A DNA stretch of 64,000 nucleotides, taken from the NCBI RefSeq assembly GCF_003992065.1, contig NZ_RQUZ01000003.1, forward strand, positions 62,001 through 126,000, in the 5' to 3' direction. This document shows, piece after piece, positions 1 through 8,170 of this stretch (within the stretch, counting starts at the first letter, position 1; every line of letters starts with the position of its first letter). The notes beneath the pieces were generated by a model. The model saw only the letters and a list, made by a program, of their open reading frames with translations, ran no database searches and was not told where the DNA came from. This DNA comes from Veillonella seminalis. GTDB lineage: Bacteria > Bacillota > Negativicutes > Veillonellales > Veillonellaceae. Made by a program: the position numbers and the translations under genes.

Positions 1-251
1 CCTCGAACTTACGCTCGCAATCACCTTTCATACTTGCTACTTAAAGTCTAGCAGATACAGCCTAGTTGGTCAATTATCTTTTTCTCAATATTTGTATGAA
101 GTAACAGCACATCTAAAGATATCGAATTAGATTATAACCTTCCGTTACCGATGTCGGATAATCCGTCAATAACTGAACTGTCACCGTAATTGAATTTTAT
201 CAAATCAGGGATGAATTATTAATTAATACATCAATTTGAGTCTCAATTAAT
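1..251. other. Left flank without a recognisable gene
   Basis: No open frame with a ribosome site is visible here. The stretch is AT-rich. It ends in an imperfect inverted repeat (CAATTTGAG followed by CTCAATTA, about 232-248) just beyond the stop codon of the nif3-like gene, which could act as a weak 3' end signal for that transcript. Confidence 0.4.
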
Positions 252-1367
252 TTACGCGAAGAAAAAATCTTCATGCACATCACTGACAACGACCGGCACG
301 TCGGTCACTTCTTGTTCCTGCATTTGTATTCCGATATGAGCCGCCAACAATTGAGCCGCGCCGATTTCCGTACCGAAATGACCTACATCGGCCACTAAAA
401 TACCCAGCTCCTTAGCCATTTGCATGTCGTGATACTTCACATCACCCGTTACATAAGCTTGAGCCCCCATTTTAGCTGCTTTTTTAATAAATTCGGCACC
501 ACTGCCGGTGCAAAGCGCCACTTTGGTAACAGCATCCGGTTTAGCCCCACCGAAACGAGCTCGGCCTCTTGGGAAACAAGCTTTAATGAGTTCAATAAAG
601 CCTTCCGTATCCAATGTATCCGCCAATTCGCCGATGCGCCCGATGGTTGCTTCTTCACTCGGCGTCACCAGCTGATGCACTTCATAAGCCGGCACTTCAT
701 AAGGATGAGCATCTTTCATAGCCGCAATCACACTGTTCACCAAATTCTTCGGCACGATGGCTTCAATGCGGTCTTCCTTCACAGTAGCCGCTTGCCCCAC
801 TTTGCCGATATACGGATTGGCCCCTTCCAGCGGTTTAAATGTACCCGTTCCTTCCGTATAAAAAGCACAGTGACTGTAATTGCCGATTTTACCGGCACCG
901 GCATCTCCCATGGCCTGCATTACGGCATCACGATGCGTAGCCGGTACAAAGGTGATAATTTTACAAAAACCTGTTTGATGAACGGTTTCAAGGCCTTTCA
1001 CATTGGCTAACCCGATTTGAGCCGCGGCTAAATCATTAAGCCCTCCATTGGCAATATCCAAATTAGTATGGGCACTATATACGGCGATTTTTTTGGAAAT
1101 CAATTGGATCATTAAGCGCCCCAACGCTGTTTCATCAGTAATCTGTTTCATACCTTTAAAAATCACCGGATGATGACTGACAATCATATTGTAGCCTTTA
1201 GCTTCCGCTTCCTCTACGACTTCAGGTGTTACATCAAGCGACGTTAATACTCCGGTTACCGCCATACTGCGTTCGCCTACCAATAGGCCCACATTGTCCC
1301 AGTCTTCGCACAAATGCTTAGGGGCTAATTTTTCTACCATAACGGCAATATCTTGCACAGTTGTCAT
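252..1367 (-). CDS. Nif3-like dinuclear metal centre protein (YqfO type)
   Basis: About 371 residues of the NIF3/DUF34 family, a hexameric protein that binds two metal ions; its cellular reaction is not firmly established (often labelled GTP cyclohydrolase 1 type 2 homolog). Visible family marks are the HHPVIF motif near residues 65-70, the HTNLD motif near 100 and GHFGTE near the C-terminus. The middle (roughly 130-215) is the extra PII/CutA-like insert of the long Firmicutes version. A longer frame starts at 1394, but the ATG at 1367 has AAAGGAGAG at good spacing and aligns with the family N-terminus. It follows trmK, as in many Firmicutes, across a gap filled entirely by 21-bp repeats. Confidence 0.9.
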   Translation of the reverse strand: MTTVQDIAVMVEKLAPKHLCEDWDNVGLLVGERSMAVTGVLTSLDVTPEVVEEAEAKGYNMIVSHHPVIFKGMKQITDETALGRLMIQLISKKIAVYSAHTNLDIANGGLNDLAAAQIGLANVKGLETVHQTGFCKIITFVPATHRDAVMQAMGDAGAGKIGNYSHCAFYTEGTGTFKPLEGANPYIGKVGQAATVKEDRIEAIVPKNLVNSVIAAMKDAHPYEVPAYEVHQLVTPSEEATIGRIGELADTLDTEGFIELIKACFPRGRARFGGAKPDAVTKVALCTGSGAEFIKKAAKMGAQAYVTGDVKYHDMQMAKELGILVADVGHFGTEIGAAQLLAAHIGIQMQEQEVTDVPVVVSDVHEDFFFA

Positions 1368-1379
1368 AAGTCTCTCCTT

Positions 1380-1567
1380 TATACTAATTCTCATTAACCC
1401 TTATTCTAACTCTTTGAGTTCTCATACTAACTCTTCGAGCTCTTATACTAACTCTTTGAGCTCTTATACTAACTCTTTAAACTCTTATACTAACTCTTTG
1501 AGCTCTTATACTAACTCTTTGAGCTCTTATACTAACTCGTTTAACGCTTATACTAATTCTTTTAACT
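1380..1567 (-). repeat. 21-bp tandem array copying the 3' end of trmK
   Basis: About nine units with a 21-bp period on the minus strand, consensus GAGCTCAAAGAGTTAGTATA plus A. In the trmK frame each unit reads Glu-Leu-Lys-Glu-Leu-Val-stop. The first unit is the genuine end of trmK. Later units keep the period and the stop (TAA, or TGA once) but drift in sequence. The array fills the gap between trmK and the ribosome site of the nif3-like gene. There are no unique spacers, so it is not CRISPR. Replication slippage on the gene tail is the simplest origin. Confidence 0.9.
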
Positions 1568-2288
1568 CGTTAATTTCCGCTGCCAATACTTGATATTTAT
1601 CCGTATGCGCGAGCGTTTCCGTCATTCCTTCCAAAGCCGCTTCACGCATATGGATTAAATGATGCATGTGTTCTTCCCACAATGCCGGTTTTTCACACTG
1701 AACCAAGGCTCCCACCGTCCATAGCATGGATGCATCCGACAAGTTTTCATACGGATCCTTTGCATCGAGCACGGCTTGAATAACAGGACCATCTGCTGTA
1801 ACGTACGCCGCTTCACGACCTTTTTTAACAGCTAAAAATGCCTGATACAATTTGCCCATGTCGGCCATAATGACTTCGCGCACGATACGATAGCCTTTCG
1901 CCACCATATATTGTCGCAATTCTGCCTGACCGTTCTGCGGTTGCAATACATAAAAGTCCAGCATTTCGGGCCCCGCTTCTATAATATCTCTCATCAAAAA
2001 ACCGCCCATACCGCAAATAACGGCTCCTTCCGGTTCACCGGTTTTCACCACTTGCAATCCGTCACCCAAGCGGCAGTCAACATCCTCAGCCACTTCGGTC
2101 GATGCCACATAGGCTTTGGCCGAAGCCAACGGTCCTTTATTCACATCACCGGCAATTGCCTTTTTAGCGCGTCCCCGTGCTACGAGCTCCACTGCCAAAT
2201 AGCCGTGATCCGTACCGATATCGGCAATCGTTTCAGCCCGGGGAATCAAAGTGAACACCGCTTCTAACCGGTCTGTCATCTTTTTCAT
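1548..2288 (-). CDS. trmK: tRNA (adenine(22)-N1)-methyltransferase TrmK
   Basis: 246-residue SAM-dependent methyltransferase of the TrmK (YqfN) family, which makes m1A at position 22 of tRNA. The SAM-binding signature DIGTDHGYL is near residues 21-29. CGMGG near 119-123 and the following acidic and hydrophobic stretch match the Rossmann core. The ATG at 2288 has AAAGGA eight bases upstream. The C-terminal ELKELV and stop codon are the seed of the 21-bp array downstream. In relatives this gene usually follows rpoD directly; here a small insert separates them. Confidence 0.92.
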   Translation of the reverse strand: MKKMTDRLEAVFTLIPRAETIADIGTDHGYLAVELVARGRAKKAIAGDVNKGPLASAKAYVASTEVAEDVDCRLGDGLQVVKTGEPEGAVICGMGGFLMRDIIEAGPEMLDFYVLQPQNGQAELRQYMVAKGYRIVREVIMADMGKLYQAFLAVKKGREAAYVTADGPVIQAVLDAKDPYENLSDASMLWTVGALVQCEKPALWEEHMHHLIHMREAALEGMTETLAHTDKYQVLAAEINELKELV

Positions 2289-2493
2289 TGAGTAATTCCT
2301 TTCAATCTATATGTTCTTCGTTAAGCAATTATATTATTTACTATATTAATTATATTGTAACACATAGTACGTATTGTTTCTTGGTACGCATTTAAATAAG
2401 AGGAGTTTTCCCTGCCGCTGTCGAAATAAACAACAACAGCCTCTATGATTTTATGTTTGGGCTTTTTAATCACAATCCTTGCGGAGGTGCCCT
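2289..2493. promoter_or_regulatory. Divergent intergenic region, trmK / secreted protein
   Basis: AT-rich spacer that must hold the promoters of trmK (minus) and the secreted protein (plus). On the minus strand a TATAAT-like box is visible in ACAATATAATTAAT near 2346-2356, but no good -35 accompanies it. No clear plus-strand promoter can be assigned. GGAGGT at 2483-2488 is the ribosome site of the plus-strand gene. Confidence 0.35.
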
Positions 2494-3150
2494 ATGTGGA
2501 AAAAAGTTCTTCTGTCTACCGGCCTGCTTGCCTGTCTGACATGTCCCCAATTTACGAGTGATGCTTATACGATTTTAATGCATCAAACAGATACGAATCT
2601 GAATCTAACCTATCCGTTGGTCTATTTGGAAAACGAAACGGCTCAAAATAAGGTTAACACGGAAATCGCTGTTTACGTCGATAAAATGCGTGATTTATAT
2701 TACAACGAAAAAATGTATACGGTAAACTTGAATTATGAAACGACGTATGAAGATGATAATTATTTATCGCTCCTCATTACCAGCGGTTGGTACAACGGCA
2801 AAAGTGCCCACGGCTATTACACATCACAAGGGCTCGTTTTTGACAAACATACGGGAAATCTCATTCCGGCCTCCAATTATGTTCACCTTAAAGATGATGA
2901 ACAATTGTATAAATTAGTTATAGAAGGCATGCTGCCTGTCTTCAGTTCGCGCGAACATCAATTGCAGTACAATGAATTTATGATTCCCGATAAGAAAATT
3001 GCAATCCGGTATAACAACTATGTATTACTCGGCGAGGGTAAACTGGCCATGCTCTATCAGCCGTATGAAATCTCTTATTATGCTAACGGCGTGACACGGA
3101 TTGTATTTACACCGGAAAAGATTGAGTATATTAATAGATTGAATAAATAA
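2494..3150 (+). CDS. Secreted DUF4163/DUF3298-like protein
   Basis: 218 residues with a signal peptide (MWKKVLLSTGLLACLTC..., probable end near residue 23). The body resembles the DUF4163 plus DUF3298 arrangement seen in RsiV- and PdaC-type extracytoplasmic proteins: a beta-rich segment around NYETTYEDDNYLSLL, then a segment with VFDKHTGNLIPASNYV and a C-terminal YANGVTRIVFTPEKIEYI. A TTG at 2479 would add five residues, but the ATG at 2494 follows GGAGGT at ideal spacing. It is one of few plus-strand genes and stands in the insert that separates trmK from rpoD. No function is assigned; cell-wall or envelope sensing is only a family-level guess. Confidence 0.7.
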   Translation: MWKKVLLSTGLLACLTCPQFTSDAYTILMHQTDTNLNLTYPLVYLENETAQNKVNTEIAVYVDKMRDLYYNEKMYTVNLNYETTYEDDNYLSLLITSGWYNGKSAHGYYTSQGLVFDKHTGNLIPASNYVHLKDDEQLYKLVIEGMLPVFSSREHQLQYNEFMIPDKKIAIRYNNYVLLGEGKLAMLYQPYEISYYANGVTRIVFTPEKIEYINRLNK

Positions 3151-3155
3151 AAATA

Positions 3156-3179
3156 TCCCTCACCTGTATAGGTGAGGGA
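3156..3179 (-). terminator. Hairpin with U-tract on the minus strand
   Basis: TCCCTCACC and GGTGAGGGA form a nine-base-pair stem with a six-base loop. The U-rich tail (TATTTTTATTTATT) is on the minus strand; the plus-strand tail is not U-rich. The only nearby minus-strand transcript is from the DUF1828-like gene, which would have to cross the whole DUF6978-like gene to end here. Confidence 0.6.
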
Positions 3180-3211
3180 ACTATCAAACCGTAATATAAA
3201 AGGAGATTCAA

Positions 3212-3706
3212 ATGTTAGATTTAAAAAGTGAAGAAAATATAGAGTTTTTAAATTTCTTAAATGAAGAAAAAGTAATCACAGATGATAATATTAGCTTCCC
3301 TTCTTCTGGTGATTCACAAGCCATAAATGTAGAAGGAAAAGTCTCAAATCAACAATTTATCTTAGATATAAATAGAAAATCATTGTTAGTCAGTAGAATT
3401 ACCTATCAAAATAGAATTCCACAGTCCTTAATATTATTACGTTTAGATATCGATACAAAACCGCACCGTAACCCCAATGGAGAAATAATAAACGGAACTC
3501 ACCTGCATATATTTGACAAAAATAATAATTCGGGAAGTTGGGCCTTTGAACTAACCGATAGTAGATTAAATACCTATTTTAAGTATTTTAATTTTGAACA
3601 GTTTTTAAAAATCGAATCAAAAGATGTAAAAAAATTTTTTCCACTATTTTGTCAACTCAATAATATAACCAACTATCTTAATATTGATTATACCTTATTC
3701 TCTTAA
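3212..3706 (+). CDS. DUF6978-like protein of convergent AT-rich pair
   Basis: 164 residues, cytosolic, no signal peptide or membrane segment. The central block FILDINRKS...TYQNR...ILLRLDIDTKPHRNPNGE...GTHLHIF resembles the family I know as DUF6978. The PHRNPNGE and HLHIF motifs hold conserved His residues, but no catalytic activity can be claimed. AAAGGAG precedes the ATG at good spacing. The stop codon overlaps that of the minus-strand partner. Base composition is much more AT-rich than the flanking housekeeping genes, which suggests recent acquisition. A toxin-antitoxin or defence role is inference only. Confidence 0.6.
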   Translation: MLDLKSEENIEFLNFLNEEKVITDDNISFPSSGDSQAINVEGKVSNQQFILDINRKSLLVSRITYQNRIPQSLILLRLDIDTKPHRNPNGEIINGTHLHIFDKNNNSGSWAFELTDSRLNTYFKYFNFEQFLKIESKDVKKFFPLFCQLNNITNYLNIDYTLFS

Positions 3707-4461
3707 TTAAAATGCGACAAATTCTTGTTTATACTAGACCATAGACAAGGAACAATATCATAGTTTTCAAAGCCTGTAAGTATTGAATTATCAACTTGTT
3801 TTTTATCATTCATGATAACTATTAACTGGCTATCTGCTCTTTTACTATCTTTAATATCATTCCAAGTGAATATGACTCTTTCCATTTCACTTCTACTTGG
3901 AGAATTCATCACTTTTGCAAACCGCTCTGGATGATTAATATTTTTTTGAAATAAGAAATCATAAGTATGAACATAACCTGACTTCCCAAGAATCGAAATA
4001 TCCATACTATAAAATATTTGGTTATCATCAAAAAATGACATTACTTCTTCAAGAAATATTTGTTTTACCGTTGAAGTAGCAAGGTAAAATAAATCATTAA
4101 CATCTAACATACATTGTAATAAACGGTGCTGTGCTTCTGATATCCCTCTTCGATTTGATAAAACGTATAATTCATTAGTTGCATCATCATACTTTACTCC
4201 CTGTCTATCTAAAATCTGATTAAACAGTGATTTTCTTTTAGATGTCGAGTAAATATCTACACCCGACATTATCAAATCATTAATAATATATCCGTCATCC
4301 GAAATCTTATATTCATCTCGATCCCGATGAATTAGATATATTTGAGTATAATCATTATGTCTATCTAAAAAAGGAGTTGTTATTTCTGTAATAGACGAAG
4401 TAATTTTTCTTTCTGTCATATTAGATTCAAGCCAATTTAAATAATTCTTGACATGTTTCAT
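3703..4461 (-). CDS. DUF1828/DUF1829-type protein of convergent pair
   Basis: 252 residues. The N-terminal half, with TPFLDRHNDYTQIYLI then YKISDDGYIINDL (about residues 28-65), matches the DUF1828 pattern. The C-terminal half, with MDISILGKSGYVHTYDFLF and later SQLIVIMNDKK, matches DUF1829, which in other restriction-like proteins has a nuclease-like look (family-level inference). The start at 4461 has AGAGGG upstream. The gene is AT-rich and shares its last bases with the DUF6978-like gene on the other strand (TTAA at 3703-3706). It has no housekeeping relatives around it and probably arrived with its partner. Confidence 0.6.
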   Translation of the reverse strand: MKHVKNYLNWLESNMTERKITSSITEITTPFLDRHNDYTQIYLIHRDRDEYKISDDGYIINDLIMSGVDIYSTSKRKSLFNQILDRQGVKYDDATNELYVLSNRRGISEAQHRLLQCMLDVNDLFYLATSTVKQIFLEEVMSFFDDNQIFYSMDISILGKSGYVHTYDFLFQKNINHPERFAKVMNSPSRSEMERVIFTWNDIKDSKRADSQLIVIMNDKKQVDNSILTGFENYDIVPCLWSSINKNLSHFN

Positions 4462-4576
4462 ATAATATGACCCTCTTTCTCCATAATAACTTTTTACCTA
4501 ATATTTAATAAAATTCCATGAGCAATAAACATAGGGAAAATATTAGAAATTTTAAATTAATACTATATACTATTTT

Positions 4577-4618
4577 TAAAAAGCCGCCTGCATCATAAAA
4601 CATGATACAGGCGGCTCA
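4577..4618 (-). terminator. Terminator after tRNA-Ile2
   Basis: Strong stem AGCCGCCTGtATCAT / ATGATgCAGGCGGCT followed on the minus strand by TTTTTAAAAA. It ends the tRNA transcript. The plus-strand tail (CATTTATC) is weaker, so it may also partly stop plus-strand readthrough from the DUF6978-like gene. Confidence 0.85.
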
Positions 4619-4630
4619 TTTATCAAAAAT

Positions 4631-4705
4631 TGGTGGGCCCACCTGGCTTCGAACCAGGGACCGACCGGTTATGAGCCGGTTGCTCTACCCCTGAGCTATA
4701 GGCCC
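4631..4705 (-). tRNA. tRNA-Ile2 (anticodon CAU)
   Basis: Full cloverleaf on the minus strand: acceptor GGGCCTA / TGGGCCC with encoded CCA, D arm GCTC...GAGC, anticodon stem ACCGG/CCGGT around CTCATAA, T arm CCTGG TTCGAAG CCAGG. The anticodon is CAU. The loop and flanks (CTCATAA) match the isoleucine-2 tRNA of other bacteria, whose C34 is changed to lysidine by TilS, rather than elongator or initiator Met. It lies between rpoD and the AT-rich pair, with its own promoter and terminator. Confidence 0.9.
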
Positions 4706-4732
4706 ATAGGGAAATACAGTAGTATTCCACCA

Positions 4733-4807
4733 AAATATTATACACAATAAGTGTGATTCACGTCAATATGACGCCGAAAATCTACACTTAAAGTGTGATT
4801 CACATCA
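4733..4807 (-). repeat. Duplicated promoter segment
   Basis: Two copies, offset 42 bases, of a segment of about 31 bases containing GTGAATCACACTT. The tRNA-proximal copy carries the intact promoter. The distal copy has the same core but a degraded -10 (TAGATT). Confidence 0.7.
4737..4766 (-). promoter_or_regulatory. Promoter of tRNA-Ile2
   Basis: Minus strand TTGACG (4761-4766), 18-base spacer, TATAAT (4737-4742), about 30 bases before the tRNA 5' end. A decayed second copy lies upstream (see the repeat at 4733-4807). Confidence 0.75.
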
Positions 4808-4878
4808 TTAGAATATCGATAGCTAACATACTCTACAAAGATTAAAATCCTTACGACCGTCACTATCAATAACTTATC

Positions 4879-6042
4879 TTATAAGAAGTCTTTGATCTTA
4901 TCGCGTTTGCCGCGGTTACGAAGTTTCGTCAAAGCTTTCCCTTCGATCTGACGAATACGTTCACGGGTTACATTAAAGTGCTGACCGACTTCTTCCAAAG
5001 TGCGAGGTTTGCCGTCTTTCAAACCGAAACGCAATACCAATACTTGCTGTTCACGATCGGTTAAGCAAGAGAATACGTCTTCGATTTGTTCTTTTAACAA
5101 GATATAGCTGGCTGCATCGTCCGGTGCAATCGCATCCTGGTCTTCGATGAAATCGCCCAAATGTGAGTCTTCTTCTTCGCCGATTGGAGTTTCCAAAGAA
5201 ACCGGTTCCTGTGCGATTTTTTGAATTTCACGAACGCGTTCAACGCTGATGCCCATACCTTCCGCAATTTCTTCCGGTAATGGTTCACGCCCTTTATCCT
5301 GCAAGAGCTGACGGGAAATACGAATCAATTTATTGATTGTTTCCACCATATGAACCGGTATACGAATCGTACGAGCCTGGTCGGCAATCGCACGGGTAAT
5401 GGCCTGACGAATCCACCATGTTGCATAAGTAGAGAATTTGTAACCTTTAGTGTAGTCGAATTTATCAACGGCTTTAATAAGGCCCAAGTTACCTTCCTGG
5501 ATTAAATCCAAGAACAACATGCCGCGACCTACATAACGTTTGGCAATACTTACTACCAAACGCAAGTTGGCGTCAATCAATTTCTGTTTGGCTTTTTCAC
5601 CGGCCTTCATTTCTTTGTAAGACGCATCGTCTTTGGCACCGGCTTCGATTTGCTGAGCCAACAAGATTTCTTCGTCAGCGGATAACAAAGGTACTCGACC
5701 GATTTCTTTTAAATACATCCGTACAGGGTCGTCAATGTTAACGCCTTCCGGAATACTAAGGTCAAGGCTTACCTCTTTCGCTTCGCGAACTTCGTTACTC
5801 TCTTCTTCATCTTCGATGATATCTTCTTCATCATCAGCCGTTTCCACATCATCGGTGATAACATCTATATTACTCTTCTGTAATACTTCATACATATCGT
5901 CCAACTGCTCAGCCGTAAGTTCCACTTCTTCGTGAAGAGCATCGGTAATTTCTTTACTCGTTAATGCCCCTGCCTTACGTCCTTTTGCCAGTAATTGTTC
6001 TATTATTTCTTCTAACCGTGATTTAGTTTGCTTCTTAGCCAC
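4879..6042 (-). CDS. rpoD: RNA polymerase primary sigma factor RpoD (SigA)
   Basis: About 387 residues. Region 1.1 is an acidic N-terminal part; region 1.2 begins at [12 protein letters not shown]. Region 2 includes [24 protein letters not shown] and the -10-reading [17 protein letters not shown]; region 4 ends with the helix-turn-helix [18 protein letters not shown] that reads -35. An in-frame ATG lies at 6063, four bases past the dnaG stop and without a ribosome site. The GTG at 6042 has AAAGGAAG at proper distance and gives the family-like VAKKQTKSR start, so I prefer it. It is probably co-transcribed with dnaG. Confidence 0.97.
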   Translation of the reverse strand: MAKKQTKSRLEEIIEQLLAKGRKAGALTSKEITDALHEEVELTAEQLDDMYEVLQKSNIDVITDDVETADDEEDIIEDEEESNEVREAKEVSLDLSIPEGVNIDDPVRMYLKEIGRVPLLSADEEILLAQQIEAGAKDDASYKEMKAGEKAKQKLIDANLRLVVSIAKRYVGRGMLFLDLIQEGNLGLIKAVDKFDYTKGYKFSTYATWWIRQAITRAIADQARTIRIPVHMVETINKLIRISRQLLQDKGREPLPEEIAEGMGISVERVREIQKIAQEPVSLETPIGEEEDSHLGDFIEDQDAIAPDDAASYILLKEQIEDVFSCLTDREQQVLVLRFGLKDGKPRTLEEVGQHFNVTRERIRQIEGKALTKLRNRGKRDKIKDFL

Positions 6043-6066
6043 AATGCTCTTCCTTTCTTTCATAGT

Positions 6067-7836
6067 TTATCGAGACCACTCCTTAATCAATGTTTGTAAA
6101 TCCTGGCACCTGCGCAATTCCTCAATAAATTTAGGATTGCCTGCCCGATTCAGTTGATCTGCCAAAACACTATGTGTTTTATACTGTTCTCGTAATGACT
6201 TCAAGCGCACTGCTCGTATATAGCCATCCACTTGTGCTTCCTTATACTCGCCTTCACCAAGCACCATTAAGCGACCATAAGCGGTCTTTTCATCATCAGT
6301 AAGCATTTCTTCCAGCGCCACTGTCGAAAGCGCACCGGTCTTACTGAGAAGTTCTCCGGCTTTGTTAAACAAAGCTTGGTACAAAGGATTGGTTATATCC
6401 TCTAACGGTAAATATTGATGAACCCGTTCCCAAGCCGCCGGCCAAACTACGGCCTCGGCCAGTAATCGGTCTTCTTCGGTTGTCACATTTTTCGGCACAA
6501 CCACACTAGCCGCATCGGTTGGCAAGGTTAGCCCACCTTTGGACAAGTATTGGCGAAACATGCGAAAAATCTGACTGTTATCCAGCCACAATGGCAATGC
6601 CAGTGCTTTCAGATAGTTTTCTCGTTCTATCTGACTGCTTGTAGCTCCTATGAGCGGAAACACTTCTTCCAAAATAGCCTGTTTGCCGACCATCGTATTA
6701 CTGTCATGCCGAATCATGGCACTGTTCAAGTAAAAATCGAATGGCCGCACGGCCTCATCTACGAGTTTTAAGAATGCTTCCGGCCCATGGTTGCGCACAT
6801 AATCATCAGGGTCTTTGCCGTCCGGCATAGCTACCACGCGCACTTTAAATTCCGTATCTTGTAAAAGCTCAATAGCTCTGCGCGCTGCTTGTTGCCCGGC
6901 TCCGTCCATATCATAGGCCAATACGACTTCATCAGCCTGGCGCACTAATAAGCGCCCGTGATCTTTGGTATAAGCCGTCCCCAAAGAAGCGACTACATTA
7001 GTAACGCCCCGATTATGAGCACTTATAACATCCATATACCCTTCTACTAAAATGACCTGTTTTTTCTCCCGAATAGTTCGGTATGCTTTGTCAAAAGCAA
7101 AGAGCATATGGCCTTTATTGAATAATTGATATTCCGGTGAGTTTAAATATTTAGGCTTACTGTCATCCAGTACCCGTCCGCCGAACGCAACAACACGTCC
7201 TTTGCCGTCCATAATGGGAAACATCACCCGATTACGGAAGTAATCATAAGTTTTGCCATTACTCTTACGACAGAGGCCGGTTTCAACCAATATGCGTTCA
7301 TCTATGCCTCGCTCTTTAAAGGAGCGATATAGTTTGTCCCAATTATCGGGTGCGAAGCCAAGCTGGAACTTTTCAATCGTGTCTCTGGACAAGCCACGAT
7401 TTTCTAAATAGGCAAGCCCTGCTTTACCCATTTCCGTCTGCATCAGGCAATTATGAAAAAATGTGGCTGCCAAGGCATTTACCTTGTATAACTCTTCCCT
7501 ATGTGCCTGCCGACGCAACTCTTCATTGGTTAATTCGCGCTGCGGCAACGCAATGCCCGCACGATTTGCCAACCTTTCCAAGGCTTCGGGGAATGACAGG
7601 CCGTCATATTTCATTAAAAAGCCAATTGCATTTCCAGATTCGTGACATCCGAAACAATAAAAAAAGCCCTTTTCTGGGTTTACACTGAACGAAGGAGTTT
7701 TCTCATTATGAAAGGGACAACAGCCCCAATAATTCCTCCCCTTCTTCTTCAATGTCATATGCTCAGAAATCACTGACACAATGTCATTTGCATCTTTTAT
7801 CTGTTCAATCAATTCAGCATCGAAGTGTCTACTCAT
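6067..7836 (-). CDS. dnaG: DNA primase DnaG
   Basis: About 589 residues; makes RNA primers at the replication fork. An N-terminal CHC2 zinc finger (CPFHNEKTPSF, then FYCFGCHESGN) is followed by the catalytic core and Toprim domain (VILVEGYMDVISAH, ASLGTA, YDMDGAGQQAA), then a C-terminal helicase-binding region. The frame opens at 7863 with a GTG lacking a ribosome site. The ATG at 7836 gives MSRHFDAELI and follows AAGGG. It heads the dnaG-rpoD pair. Confidence 0.97.
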   Translation of the reverse strand: MSRHFDAELIEQIKDANDIVSVISEHMTLKKKGRNYWGCCPFHNEKTPSFSVNPEKGFFYCFGCHESGNAIGFLMKYDGLSFPEALERLANRAGIALPQRELTNEELRRQAHREELYKVNALAATFFHNCLMQTEMGKAGLAYLENRGLSRDTIEKFQLGFAPDNWDKLYRSFKERGIDERILVETGLCRKSNGKTYDYFRNRVMFPIMDGKGRVVAFGGRVLDDSKPKYLNSPEYQLFNKGHMLFAFDKAYRTIREKKQVILVEGYMDVISAHNRGVTNVVASLGTAYTKDHGRLLVRQADEVVLAYDMDGAGQQAARRAIELLQDTEFKVRVVAMPDGKDPDDYVRNHGPEAFLKLVDEAVRPFDFYLNSAMIRHDSNTMVGKQAILEEVFPLIGATSSQIERENYLKALALPLWLDNSQIFRMFRQYLSKGGLTLPTDAASVVVPKNVTTEEDRLLAEAVVWPAAWERVHQYLPLEDITNPLYQALFNKAGELLSKTGALSTVALEEMLTDDEKTAYGRLMVLGEGEYKEAQVDGYIRAVRLKSLREQYKTHSVLADQLNRAGNPKFIEELRRCQDLQTLIKEWSR

Positions 7837-8024
7837 TTCCTCACATCCCTTAATAAACTTCACTGTATATATATTTCTACAAAAGATAATGTTTTTCCTT
7901 CTATGTCAAGAAGATTTTTTTTAATATATCCATTTTTTATCTGCAAAATTTTTATGCAATTTGTGCAATTGCCTTCAGGGTATGAAATAGGCTATTATAA
8001 TTTATTTTGTTCACAAGGATTACT

Positions 8025-8053
8025 ATTATACTTCTTTTCTCAATTAAAAACAA
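8025..8053 (-). promoter_or_regulatory. Promoter of dnaG-rpoD
   Basis: Minus strand TTGTTT (8048-8053), 17-base spacer, TATAAT (8025-8030). It lies immediately beyond the U-tract of the rny terminator. The leader to the dnaG start is about 180 bases. A second TATAAT lies near 7994-7999, without a good -35. Confidence 0.65.
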
Positions 8054-8057
8054 GACG

Positions 8058-8120
8058 AAAAAAGACCATAATTGTCCACTCCCTCATGACGTTGTCAGGG
8101 GAGTGGTAATCATAGTCTTT
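8058..8120 (-). terminator. Terminator of rny
   Basis: Long imperfect stem built around CCACTCCC / GGGAGTGG and outer AAAGAC / GTCTTT. U-tracts occur on both sides: TTTTTTCG on the minus strand, TTTTTC on plus. Its place just after the rny stop makes it the rny terminator. Confidence 0.75.
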
Positions 8121-8170
8121 TTCTTATTAATCTTTTATAAAAAGTTCGTTTTACGTTCTCTTTATTTCAA

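Noticed and set aside
420-1010. 196-residue plus-strand frame
   Set aside because: Antisense to the nif3-like gene, which has intact metal motifs.
1380-1567. CRISPR-like array
   Set aside because: Units are contiguous with no unique spacers, and they match the trmK 3' end.
1294-1593. Plus-strand frame of 99 residues with SYTNSLS repeats
   Set aside because: It is the antisense reading of the trmK-tail repeat array and the nif3-like start; no ribosome site or independent coding signs.
3200-4630. Integrated element with att sites at the tRNA
   Set aside because: No copy of the tRNA 3' end was found on the far side of the AT-rich pair, and there is no integrase or transposase.
4631-4705. tRNA-Met (CAU)
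   Set aside because: The loop CTCATAA and anticodon stem fit the lysidine-modified isoleucine-2 tRNA better than elongator or initiator Met.
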